Below, piece after piece: positions 10,968-22,049 of a stretch of 64,000 bases of DNA; position 1 is the first letter of the stretch, and each line of letters starts with the position of its first letter. The notes beneath the pieces were generated by a model, which saw only the letters and a list, made by a program, of their open reading frames with translations, made no database searches and was not told the DNA's origin. Made by a program: the position numbers and the translations under genes. The stretch spans positions 15,092,346-15,156,345 of the forward strand of contig CM036215.1 of the NCBI GenBank assembly GCA_020631735.1. The letters run 5' to 3'. The DNA comes from Saccharum officinarum (taxonomy: Eukaryota > Streptophyta > Magnoliopsida > Poales > Poaceae).

Positions 10968-12310
10968 GCTACCGTGAAGTGAATTCTTATAATTTTAGTG
11001 ACGTTTTTCTAGTGCCCCTTCCCAGGGGTTTAGGTTGGATACACATTGACTGACTGGCATCCTCTCTTGTGTAAGGGAGACCCAAAGCTGTTGGAGCTGA
11101 AAATGTGAGCAATCATGGGGCCTGCACAGAATGGTATTTGAGGAGAACTTGCAGGTTTGCAGAATGGTCCATCATTTTCCATTCTCGTGTTTTGCAAGCC
11201 AAAGCTGTCTCATGCTTTAGTTGTGTGATTTATCTTGCCATTTATGAATAAAACAAGTTGTAAGTTGTGCTCTATACAGAGTGAAAATATTTATCAGGAA
11301 CTTTGCTGAAATATTTCCAAGAGAAACTTCCAAATTCTGCTAAAATGATATCCCTAACTAAACTCCAGTGCTCCATCAGTGGCTTTAAGGTTCTGATGAT
11401 AAAAGTCAGCAGCTTTGAAGGTTTAGAGAGTGGCTTTAAACTTCCCATGCTAAACAAAAAAAAGATTAATGCACGAGGTTGCCATCTGATTGGCTCTTTA
11501 ATGTATGCACTGCATAGTCTGTTTCTTGTGCGTGTGAGAATGACCCAACTCAAAGCTAGAGCTGTGGATTCTTATACTCACCTCGTCTTCTCTTGAGCTT
11601 TGACCAATTACATCTTACATCTTCTTAGCCAGTGGTTTAAAATTCCTCAAAATACCTGTGATGGTTCTCACTTCTCTGTCAAAGTTAGAAACATTAATTT
11701 TCTTGATTTTTCCTTTGTCCCCTCACTTGGGTCTGGGCCGGGTTCAGCATTGACTGACTTGACTAATGAGCAAATGCACGGCATCATCTAGTCCTGTTTG
11801 ACAGACTAGTGACACAGACTTAAGCTACATCAAAAGTTCCAGATATATAGGCAATGAATTGTATAAGCACAGGATGATTGGGGTCATGGCATTGGCATTT
11901 TCTTACCTGACGCAGGTGTCAATGCAGGCAGGTAGCGACGGCGAGCGCGCACCGCACGGCACATGATAGACACGGTGGATGGAGCTTCACCTTCCCGGTC
12001 AGGTTCGCTGCCAGTACATCTTGTATGCTTGGACCAGGCAGCGGCGCCGGGACCGCGAGCGCGGCTCCTGATTCACTCAGAGTCAGAGCCGGAATGGGGA
12101 TCGATCCCGCCGGATCTACTGCGCTTCGGGCAGGTGCCGGCGACGGCGACGGCGCCCAGGAACTGGGCTGGTGGGCGGCGGACCCCGGCCGAGATGCTCT
12201 GCTGTCATCTCATTCGCCCCTTGCGGCGCCGCCGCCACGGCGAGTCCGCGACGGAACCAATCGCTGGCAATGGCATTCAGGGGGCCAGCCCACCGGGCCC
12301 ACCGTCGCTT
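10968..12310. other. Upstream segment of the unit A kinase gene, duplicated in unit B
   Basis: This stretch aligns base for base, with small indels, to about 22236-23672. It contains AT-rich sequence followed by a GC-rich block (about 11930-12310). Homology stops at GCTTAAA near 12310 / 23670. As it lies 5' of both minus-strand kinase genes it probably held their promoter and leader. Open frames in the GC-rich block are not shared in a consistent frame between copies, so I do not call a gene. Confidence 0.75.
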
Positions 12311-12578
12311 AAAGTCGAGTCGAGGTGGAGGGAACACACGGTGGAAACTGGGCGCCGCCTGCAGGGCTATATCCGGTAGCCGTCAACTGGTGGGTACTGC
12401 CGGCGGCGAAGGGCAGACCGTGTGATCTGCTGTTGATCTAGTTCACCCCTCGCGGCGCCCCGGCTGACAGCCTGACACCATGAGCTCCGAGACGGGGGAT
12501 GGAGCGGAACTGGTACATCGCCGGCAATCACAGTGACAGTCCGTCAGGTCCACTGTCGGTTTAGTACAGTAATACTTG

Positions 12579-12814
12579 CTCCCTCCGTCCCTTATTACTC
12601 GTCGTTTTGGGTTTCTATCTCACAATTTTGACTAGATTTGTAGAAAATATGTATAATATTTGTATCTCTAAATAAATTTATTAAAAAAACTAGATTCAAA
12701 AATCTATCAATGATATCAACTATGCATCATAAATATTAATATTTTTTATATATATAATTAATCAAAGTTATTTCTCGGAAGACGAGAAAGACATATATTT
12801 AGGGACGGAGGGAG
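12579..12814. mobile_element. Stowaway MITE, about 236 bp
   Basis: Starts CTCCCTCCGTCCCTTATTAC and ends AGGGACGGAGGGAG, classic Stowaway inverted repeats. The right side is followed by TA; the left TA appears mutated to TG. The interior is AT-rich and non-coding. It lies in the spacer between the two duplication units. Confidence 0.85.
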
Positions 12815-12842
12815 TACTACTTAGTACAGTATTACTTATATC

Positions 12843-12980
12843 ACCCCCTGTCTCCCAAATTATAAGTCGATTTCTTTTGCTGTGTAACAAGATATAGGAT
12901 GTGTCTATAACTCTATATGTATAATAAAAAGTTGTACATCTAAAAATATTAAAATGACCTATAAATTGGAATGGAGATAG
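12843..12980. mobile_element. Degenerate Stowaway-like MITE
   Basis: CCCCTGTCTCCCAAATTATA on the left pairs imperfectly with TATAAATTGGAATGGAGATAG on the right, a common grass Stowaway subfamily. Target TA bases are not clean, so the borders are approximate. Confidence 0.6.
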
Positions 12981-13141
12981 TACTGTATTTTGATTTAAGA
13001 AACTTTCAGTTTTAGAACCTCGAAATCCGAATGTTTCAGCTTGATCTTTGGTTTCTTACAAACATCTCAATAAAATCTCAGCTTTTCAAGACAATTCATG
13101 GAAGCAAAGGGCAAAAAACACATGATTCTTTTAATTGTTGA

Positions 13142-13271
13142 GGGCTATGTTCATCCGGCTTATAATCCGTACTTTTTAACTTGTTTTTTCAGCTAGAACA
13201 GTGTTTTTCTCTCACAACAAATCAGCCAACAGTGTTTTTCAGCTGGCTTATCAGTACAGCCGAACGAGACC
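13142..13271. mobile_element. Short MITE with GGCTTAT / AGCCGAACGAGACC ends
   Basis: Left end GGGCTATGTTCATCCGGCTT and right end GTACAGCCGAACGAGACC are imperfect inverted repeats, with AGCTGGCTTAT / CGGCTTATAA stems inside. The size fits a small Tourist or hAT MITE. No certain target duplication is visible. Confidence 0.5.
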
Positions 13272-15306
13272 TTAACCTTGTCTTCTTGTACAACGGAAGT
13301 CAATCTCTCGAGATTTTGCTCCAAAGCAAATTTCGGTAACAAAAAAAGGTTCGAAAATGAAAGGAAAGTGAATGCAAATATATAAAGAGGTGGCTCGTTA
13401 TGGGAGCAAGAATGGAGCTGCATCTAACTCCATGCTACACTCCAGTCTGCTTTTCCGGAGCGTCTGCTCACTGCATTTGAGCAGAATCTGCAGCATCTCC
13501 TTCATAGTTGGACGTGACGACGGCGAGTTGGACGTGCATTGCACACCTAGCCTGAACACCGTCTCAATCTCATCAGTGTACCCTGCATATCTAATGCAGA
13601 CGTCCGTAGCATTAGGGATGCTCGCCCCTGATCGGTAGTGGTGCCCTGCCCATTCTGCCAGAGAGCCCCCCCTGCTCACCACCATCGTTTGCCTTCTTGC
13701 CGGTTGTGAGCTCCAGGAGCACGACACCAAAGCCGAAGACATCCACCTTCTCAGTTATCTTCCTCGTGTAAGCATACTCTGCGGATTTTAAACAGCAACC
13801 AGTAGCCCAATTACTGTACAGAATTTGACAAAATGAGAGTGAAATCCACTAAAATAACCAAAAGAAGATCCTTACCGGGAGCCATGTAGCCAAATGATCC
13901 CGCGACGGCAGACATCGTGTTGGGTTCCCCTGCCCGCGTCAACATCCTTGCCAGCCCAAAGTCCGCGACCTTAGCCCAGAACTCCGAGTCCAGTAGGATA
14001 TTGCTCGTCTTGACATCCCGGTGAATGATGGGCGGTGAGCACTCGTGGTGCATATAGCACAGCCCCTGCGTGGCCCCGACAGCCACTATTATCCTCGTCG
14101 GCCAGTCCAAAGGAATGTAGTCCCCATGGAGCCATCTGTCTAGGCTGCCATTGCCCATGTAGTCATACACAAGGAGCTTGCACTCCGTGCCAGAGAGGCA
14201 GCACAGCAGCCTGACAATGTTGTTGTGCCGGATGTTGCACAAGATGAGAGCCTCGGATTCAAACTCACGCTCCAGTTTCTCATCCAGGGACCCAAAGCTT
14301 CAGATTTTCTTCACAGCCACCACCCCGGTTCTGCTACTGTACCGGTCGGTGTATGTGACGCGGTACACATGCCCTGAGCCACCACTGCCAACGAGGTTCT
14401 CCTCTGTTAGCCCCTGAGGTATGTCAGCAACCTCGAAGTTCAGAGCTTGGAAACGTGTGATTCGCCAATCATCCCGCTCTTCTTTCATGTACTCAATTGC
14501 AGTGGTATCAATGCTGTTCATAGTTATGAAGCTACCATTAATGATTTGAGCAACACCCTCCCCAGCAGGTATTCTTTCATCTTCAACGTGATATATTCCC
14601 TTTGATAAGATCATAACAATAACACCAAGCGCACATAATCCAAAAAGAGCACCAGTAATAGTGATGATGATGGTGACAGTATTGTGCCTTTTCCCCATAC
14701 CAGTAGGAGCATCATAATTCTTTCCTGTACCAGTTACAAGATAAGGATTCCCAACGATATCAATGTCCACATCTTGATTTTGGTGGAATCTAGGGACAGA
14801 CCCAGAAAGATTGTTATAAGAAAGATCCAGCAGTGTCAGACTTTGCAGGCTCCCTAGTGAAGATGGCACCTCACCAGACAGGTTGTTGTGTGAAAGATCA
14901 AGAAACTCTAATTCACTTAGAGAAATGATGTTTGAAGGAATAAGCCCAGTAAGAAGGTTATGACTAAGATTAAGAAGAGCTGTGGTCACATTAGTTGGCA
15001 TGGTTGGGATGGTACCAGTCAGGGCATTATCCCCCAGATTGAGCTCAATTAGAAACTTCGATGAATTGATTGCGATCGGAATGCAACCGCTAAACTTGTT
15101 CCCCTGCAAATACAAGTTCGTAAGCCTTGGCAGCTCAAAAATTCCACTTGATATTGCTCCACCGAGTGAATTCTGACTAAGATTCAATGTGCTCAAGATT
15201 TCAAATCGGAAAATGTACTTGGAATAAGTCCACTGAGGTTGTTTTTTTGAAGCTTTAGAACTACTAGTTTATCAAGCTTACCTATAGAATCAGGCACTGG
15301 ACCCTG

Positions 15307-15498
15307 TGTTAGAATAGGCGCCCTAATGGGCCTGACGCCCAGCCCATGCGGCTGGTGCTTAGAGGATTGAGATGGATAGATTAGGCAAGGATCACCATTG
15401 ATTGGGTGTTTCTATAAACCCTAGGATCCTTGCCTACATATATGTACCTTGTACTTGTTATTCTATCAATCAATCATCCCGAAACATATTTGCTTTCA
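15307..15498 (+). repeat. 5' LTR of copia R2
   Basis: 192 bp from TGTTAGAATAGG to ATTTGCTTTCA. CTATAAA near 15412 is a plausible TATA box, about 85 bp before the LTR end. Confidence 0.97.
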
Positions 15499-15510
15499 TG
15501 GTATCAGCCG
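15499..15510 (+). other. Primer-binding site of copia R2
   Basis: TGGTATCAG directly after the LTR matches the 3' end complement of initiator methionine tRNA better than in R1. Confidence 0.85.
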
Positions 15511-15630
15511 CCTAAGGCCGATCCTTCCTTCCGCTGCCCACCCTCCGCGCGCCGGCCACTGCCGCGCAGCGCCCGCATCTTCCCAGCCCCACGCGCGCCG
15601 GCCCTCTGCCGCGCAGCGCTCGCCGGCCCT

Positions 15631-18600
15631 ATGGCTCTCACCCCCCCAACCTCCCCCAAGTCTGGGGACGTTACCTCCGAGGAGATCGCCGCCCGCCTCG
15701 CCAAGGAGACGGCGAACAACGCCACCGCTGCTGCTCAACGCCTCGAGCAGGAGCGCCACGCTGCCCTGACTCGCGCTGCTGAGGCCGAGGCGGAGGCCGC
15801 GGCCGCCGCCAAGGAGCGCGACGCGGCTGCAGCCCGTGCTAGTGATGCGCTCGCGCGCGCGGCCAAGGAACGGGCCGCTGCCGCAGCCTCTGCTGCACCT
15901 GGCGGGGGCGGGGCCTCCTTCAGCACCTCCTCCTCGGCGCTTCCTGATCTCGCCTCCGCCATGTTGATCCACGAGGCCATGGCGCTGCTGCAACTCCACG
16001 CCCAGGCCGTCGCCGTCAACAACATCCGGACCCACGTCACCATCGTCCTCGACGTCGACTCCGGCAACTTCAATCGGTGGCGCGATCAGTTCCTTCTCGT
16101 CCTCGGCAAATTCTCCCTCCAGGACCACGTTCGCGCAGATCCTCCCAACCCCATCTCACCTGACTGGGCGCGGATGGACTGCGTCGTCAAGTCCTGGATC
16201 GTCACCACGCTCACCGACGAACTTGTCGAGATCATCTCCGCTCAGGGCTCCACCGCTCGCCATGCTTGGCTCGCCGTCGAGTCGCAGTTTCTCGGCAACC
16301 GCGAAGCTCGCTCCATCCATCTTGAGACCCGGTTTCGCAACTTCGTCCAGGGTGACCTCTCTGTCACCGACTACTGCCGCCGCCTCAAGAAGATGGCCGA
16401 CGATCTCACTGCGCTTGGTGAAGTGATCACCGACCGCACCCTCGTCCTCAACGTCATCCGCGGCCTCAACGAGCGGTTCAGTCATGTCGGGTCCCTCCTT
16501 CGCCGCACCCGGCCCTTCCCCTCCTTCCTGGAGGCCCGTGATGACCTCATTCTTGAGGAACTCACGCTGGAGAACAAGAAGGAATCTCCGGCTTCCGCGC
16601 TCGTTGCTTCCACCGCAGCAGGCTCCTCCACTGCTGCCCCATCGTCCGGGGGCGCCGGCGGCTCCAAACCCTCCAACGCCAATCGTCGAACCAAGCGTGG
16701 TGGCGGTGGCAAAGGAGGCTCCAACCCCGGCAACTCCTCTGGAGGTCAGCGCCCTGCCTCTGGGAGCGCACAGCAGCACCAGCAGGCGGCTGGTGCGCAG
16801 CAGCCTGCAGCCGGCCAACGCTCCTGGCCTAGCTACCACAACCCTTGGATGGGTTCCATTCAGATGTGGCCAGGGGGTCCTCGGCCGCCACTGGCCCCCT
16901 TCCTGGTGCCTCCTCATCTGCTGGCGCAGCAGCAGGCGCAGCAGCAGGCGCAGCAGCAGGCCCTCTTCGCGCACCAGCAGCAGCAGGCGCACCAGCAGCA
17001 GCAGGCGCTCTTCGCTACACAGCAGCCTGCCTCCGATGGCTCAGGACAGTGGGTCGCCCCGGGTCTCTACAACCCCGTCGTCGGCCTCCCTTCTTGGGAT
17101 CCAACGGCCCTCGCCTCCGCCTTCAGCACAACCACGCTGAATCCATCGGCGTCAAGCGAGTGGTACTTCGACTCAGGTGCTACCTCACACATGACATCTC
17201 AGTCCTCCTCCCTGTCACATCCTTCCCTCCCGCGGTATCCTATTCCTTCATCTATTATTGTCGGTAATGGTTCTACACTTCCCGTTATTGCCACCGGGTC
17301 GACAGAGTTATCTCCTAATTTACGTCTTAATAATGTTCTTGTGTCCCCACAACTTATTAAGAATCTCATCTCTGTCCGCCAATTTACTGTCGACAATAAT
17401 TGTTCTGTTGAATTTGACCCCGCTGGTTGTTCTGTGAAGGTTCTTCCCTCTCGGACCGAGATCGTCAGATGCAATAGCTCCGGGCCGCTATATCCACTGC
17501 GCCTACCTTCAACATACTCCCTTGTCGCCCAGGCTCCATCTTCATTGTGGCATCGACGTCTTGGCCACCCTGGTCATGAGGCGTTGTCCAAGCTTGCGTC
17601 TAGTGTTTCGTGTCAGATTACAGATTGTTCAGACTTATGTCATGCTTGTCAGTTAGGGCGTCATGTTCGCCTGCCTTTTCATGTGTCCACCTCCCGTGCA
17701 TCTAGCAAGTTTGATCTTATTCATTGTGATTTGTGGACATCTCCAGTTGTTAGCCTTTCTGGTTATAAATATTATTTGGTCATTCTTGATGATTGCACTC
17801 ACTATTTGTGGACATTTCCTTTACGTCTTAAATCTGACACTTTCAGCACGCTTACCCACTTCATCGCTCACGTTTCTACTCAATTCGGTGCCCGCATCAA
17901 GGCAGTCCAGTGCGACAACGGGAAAGAGTTTGACAACTCTAGCACCCGTCAGTTCTTCCTCGCTCAAGGCATACACCTTCGTATGTCATGTCCCTACACC
18001 TCGCCTCAAAACGGTAAAGCTGAACGCATGATTCGTTCTATCAATAATGTCGTTCGCTCCCTGCTCTTTCAGGCTTCTATGCCTTCCTCCTATTGGGTGG
18101 AGGCTCTCTCTACAGCTACAGTTTTACTTAACATATTGCCCACTAAGACTCTACAATTTTCCACGCCACATCTAGCTTTGTTTGGTTCACCCCCAACGTA
18201 TGATCACCTTCGAGTCTTTGGTTGCAAGTGTTATCCTAACCTGTCTGCCACCGCTCCTCACAAACTCTCACCTAGGTCTGCCCTGTGTGTCTTCCTAGGA
18301 TATTCACCTCACCACAAAGGATACCGCTGCCTTGACCTCTCCTCCAATCGAGTCATCATCTCCCGGCACGTCATCTTTGATGAAACGGCCTTTCCCTTTG
18401 CTGAGGAACATGGTTCAACTACTCCAGCGGACCTTGACTTTCTTGATACTACTGATGCTACTGATAATGTGCCCGCTCCTATTGGACCGCTGCACAAGTT
18501 TTTTCCTGCAGGAACACCGACCAGCGCCTCCAGCGACGCCAGCGCCCCTGCCGGTCCCCCAGCGACTGTGCCTGGGGCGCTCCCACTCGACTCGCCGCCT

Positions 18601-20578
18601 GCTGATGCTCCTCCGATGCCCGTGCTCTACATCCCGCCAGGAATGCGGGCACCAGGGACTCCTCCCGCGCCACGCGCGGCCTCCAGGATCGCTTCTCCCG
18701 CGCCTCGCGCGCCCCAGGAGCCTCCTTGTACACCTATCAGTGCCTCTCCACGACAGCTGTACATCCCGCCTGCACTTCGTGTGGGCTCGACGTCTCCGGT
18801 GACATCCGCCGGCTTCCCTGCGCCGGTTCTGGCACCACGCGGACCCCCACCAGGGTTCCCTCCTCTTCGTCCAGCGTCTCAGGTCGTCCACCACTACACG
18901 CGCCGGCCTCGTCCACCGCCTGCGCCTCCCGCCGCACCACTGCCCAAGGGTGCTGTTGCTGTTCCACCTGTCTCCAATCAGCACGCCATGGACACACGTG
19001 CGAAGAGTGGATATCGGATGCCTGCGGCTTATCACGCCGCATCCCTCTCCCCTGTGCCGAAGACCTTCCGTAGCGCTCTTGCTGACCCCAACTGGCGAGC
19101 AGCTATGGAAGACGAACACAGAGCTCTGCTGCAGAACGACACCTGGGATCTTGTGCCTCGCCCCCGCGAGCTAACGTCGTCACTGGAAAGTGGATCTTCA
19201 AGCACAAGTTCCAGTCTGATGGTACCCTCGAGCGATACAAGGCGCGCTGGGTTCTTCGTGGCTTTACTCAGCGCCCTGGTGTGGATTTTGATGAGACTTT
19301 CAGTCCTGTGGTGAAGCCTGCTACTGTTCGCACAGTGCTCTCCCTGGCCCTCTCTCGCCGCTGGCCCATCCATCAGCTTGATGTGAAGAACGCCTTCCTT
19401 CATGGCAATCTGACAGAGACAGTGTATTGCCAGCAGCCATCTGGGTTCGAGGACTCGGCTCATCCAGATTTTGTCTGCCTTCTGAAGAAGTCGCTCTATG
19501 GTCTCAAGCAGGCGCCCCGTGCCTGGTACAGTCGGATGGCCTCCTATTTGCTGTCTATTGGGTTTGTTGAAGCCAAGTCAGACACCTCCCTGTTCATCTA
19601 CCGACGCGGATCCGACACAGCATACTTGTTACTCTATGTTGATGACATCGTCCTCACAGCTTCCTCACCCGGTCTCCTTCGGTGGATCATCTCAGCCCTT
19701 CAGCGAGAGTTCGCCATGAAAGACCTTGGTGAATTGCATCACTTCCTTGGTATGCATGTTCAGCGCACTGGTGACGGTCTTCTTCTTTCTCAGCGACAGT
19801 ACATGCTGGATATCCTAGACCGCGCAGGCATGGCCGAGTGCAAGCCGTGCTCCACTCCAGTTGACACCAATCCGAAGGTTGCTGCATCTGATGGGGCCCC
19901 TGTGTCTGATGCTACAGATTTCCGCAGCCTTGCAGGAGCTCTTCAGTACCTGACATTTACCCGCCCAGACATTGCATATGCTGTCCAGCAGGTCTGCCTT
20001 CACATGCATGACCCTCGTGAACCTCACCTCGCTGCCTTGAAGCGGATTCTTCGCTATGTTCGAGGCACCCTACACCTTGGTCTCCTACTGCGACCGTCTG
20101 CTTCGACTGGTCTTGTCGTCTACACTGATGCTGATTGGGCTGGTTGTCCCGATACTCGCAAGTCCACCTCGGGCTATGCAGTGTTCCTCGGCGACAATCT
20201 CGTTTCCTGGTCCTCCAAGCGCCAGAACACGGTGTCAAGATCGAGTGCAGAAGCCGAGTATCGCGCGGTGGCTAATGGAGTTGCAGAGGCCACCTGGCTA
20301 CGCCAGCTTCTCCTGGAGCTGCATTCCCCCTGAGGCGCGCCACACTGGTATATTGCGACAACATCAGTGCCGTCTACATGACCTCCAATCCAGTTCAACA
20401 TCAGCGAACTAAGCATATTGAGATTGATCTTCACTTCGTTCGGGAGAGAGTTGCTATTGGTGATCTTCGTGTTCTGCATGTTCCCACTTCTTCCCAATAT
20501 GCAGATATCTTCACCAAAGGGCTGCCTACTTCAGTGTTCACGGAGTTCAGGTCCAGTCTAAACGTGCTGAGTGGCTGA
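15631..20578 (+). pseudogene. gag-pol of copia R2, two single-base frameshifts
   Basis: Copia polyprotein starting at the ATG at 15631 (MALTPPTSPK). It has an Ala/Arg/Glu-rich coiled-coil N-terminus, a UBN2-type gag domain (about 16010-16600), a Gln-rich linker, protease DSGAT (about 17170), GAG-pre-integrase finger (about 17550-17660), integrase (about 17700-18100), a Pro/Ala-rich linker, RT with YVDD near 19634-19648, and RNase H. Compared with R1, one base is missing near 19165, just before RT, and one near 20330, inside RNase H, where the frame meets a stop. RT itself is open from 19281 to 20333. Because the LTRs are identical, these breaks were probably present before insertion, or are assembly errors. 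Confidence 0.9.
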
Positions 20579-20585
20579 CGTTTCA

Positions 20586-20597
20586 ACTGTGGGGGCG
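20586..20597 (+). other. Polypurine tract of copia R2
   Basis: ACTGTGGGGGCG immediately before the 3' LTR. Confidence 0.8.
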
Positions 20598-20789
20598 TGT
20601 TAGAATAGGCGCCCTAATGGGCCTGACGCCCAGCCCATGCGGCTGGTGCTTAGAGGATTGAGATGGATAGATTAGGCAAGGATCACCATTGATTGGGTGT
20701 TTCTATAAACCCTAGGATCCTTGCCTACATATATGTACCTTGTACTTGTTATTCTATCAATCAATCATCCCGAAACATATTTGCTTTCA
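20598..20789 (+). repeat. 3' LTR of copia R2
   Basis: 192 bp, identical to the 5' LTR. It is followed by the CCCTG target duplication and the remainder of the LRR exon. Confidence 0.97.
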
Positions 20790-22049
20790 CCCTGCAACCT
20801 ATTTGATGCTAAATTCAACAGTGACAAGCTCTTGCATTTGCCAAGCTCTGACGGTATATTTCCTGTCAACTGATTACCATCCAACTCAAGATAAGTCATG
20901 CCCATGGTATCACAAATTGACTCTGGGATGTTCTCACCAAGCTTGTTTCCACCAAGCCTCAGGCGGTAGAGACTTTGAGATAAATTGCGGGGAATAGCCC
21001 CATTAAGCATGTTGCTGGTAAGATCAACAGTCTGCAACCCTTGATGTGAGAGGAAATCAAAGGGGATCATCCCATTCAGATTGTTGTAACTCAAATCCAA
21101 CATCCTTACATGCTTGGTAATCCAGCTGGCGATTGGACCAGTCAAATTGTTCTGGTTGGCTGCAAACCTAGACAGCGTTGTCACATTTGAGAGGCTCACT
21201 GGTATTTCCCCAATCAGTTTATTGCCTGAAAGAAGCAAAGTCTCGAGCTTGGGGAGACTCACGAACATATCTGGGACAGGACCAGTTAGATAATTCAGGC
21301 TGAGATCTAGCAGAGTAAGATTTTCATATCTAAACAAACCCAGAGGGATTGAACCACTCAGTTGATTATCAGACAATACCAACTCCGCCAAAGAGCTGAC
21401 CATACTGGTAGGAACATCACCATTCAACTTATTGGTACTAGCGTTGAAGCTCCTTAATTTGGGAAAGGAACCCAAGTCTGCACTCAGATTTCTACTGGCA
21501 AATGAATTGTAAGACAAATCAAGAACTTCTAGCTGGGGGAAGTAGGATAAATCACTGAGCGAATTAGCCAACTGATTGGTGTTCAGATTAAGTGACTGCA
21601 ACCCTTCTTTCATGGAGCAAGAAGAATTGGCGAAGAACTGAGCGGACAAATTTGTGAAGGAATTTCTGGAAAGGTCAAGGGTCAGCAAGGTGTCAAGACG
21701 GCAAAGGGGGGCGAAGATGGAGGAGTCAGATAGGCCATAGTTGGACAAGCGGATGCTAGTCACGGCCAAAAAAAAAACTGGAATTTGTGCAACTGATTCC
21801 TTCCCAGTTGCATGGATTCTGGTCTGTAGTGTTCCACCTGGTGTTGGTGGATTCAGAGTTCAGCAGACTCACAATAGCCTGCATGATGTCTCCTTGTGTT
21901 GTGTTTATTGGAAGGGGTTGTGAGGCGGTGGCTGCGGCGGCCGGTGGCACATCAAGAAAGGAGAACAAGAACAAGAACGGCAGCAGTAGCCGTAGGAGGA
22001 AGAAGCCATGGCTGGCACAGGGACCATACCTCCTCTCCACCATGGACAT

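Larger units (their letters stand above)
15307..20789 (+). mobile_element. Ty1/copia LTR retrotransposon R2, 5483 bp, very young insertion
   Basis: Two 192-bp LTRs that I find identical base for base, PBS, PPT, and a 5-bp target duplication CCCTG (15302-15306 and 20790-20794). The unit A kinase gene reads ACACCCTGCAAACG at the matching place (about 4000) and gives the empty site. The interior is closely similar to R1 in all domains, but the LTR sequence is different. Insertion is into LRR-coding sequence, on the strand opposite to the gene. Confidence 0.97.
13398..22049 (-). pseudogene. LRR receptor-like kinase pseudogene, unit B copy, split by copia R2
   Basis: Tandem paralogue of the 1850-5309 gene. 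The 5' part lies at 20795-22049 and the 3' part at 13398-15301, with a 5.5-kb copia element between them in the LRR region. It starts at 22049 (MSMVERRYG) with a signal peptide, LRRNT and LRRs, then a transmembrane helix (about 14620-14690) and a kinase with GSGGSGHVYRV, HRDVKTSN and DFGLAR. An intron at 13779-13875 splits the Glu codon of MAPE. The C-terminus is complete (LLKCSEQT...PFLLP). Apart from R2, small lesions occur: an A10 run near 21768 against nine bases in unit A (+1), a 1-base loss near 15200, a TGA at 14300-14302, and a G7 run near 13668 (+1). Three of these fall in or beside homopolymers, so sequencing error is possible for some. The TGA and R2 are not of that kind. Confidence 0.9.

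Noticed and set aside
11963..12379. Open frames in the GC-rich block upstream of unit A
   Set aside because: Not matched in frame by the unit B copy; GC-rich DNA is open by chance.
13811..14242. Separate small kinase gene
   Set aside because: It is the continuation of the unit B kinase after the TGA at 14300; the start would be a non-ATG codon in the middle of the N-lobe.
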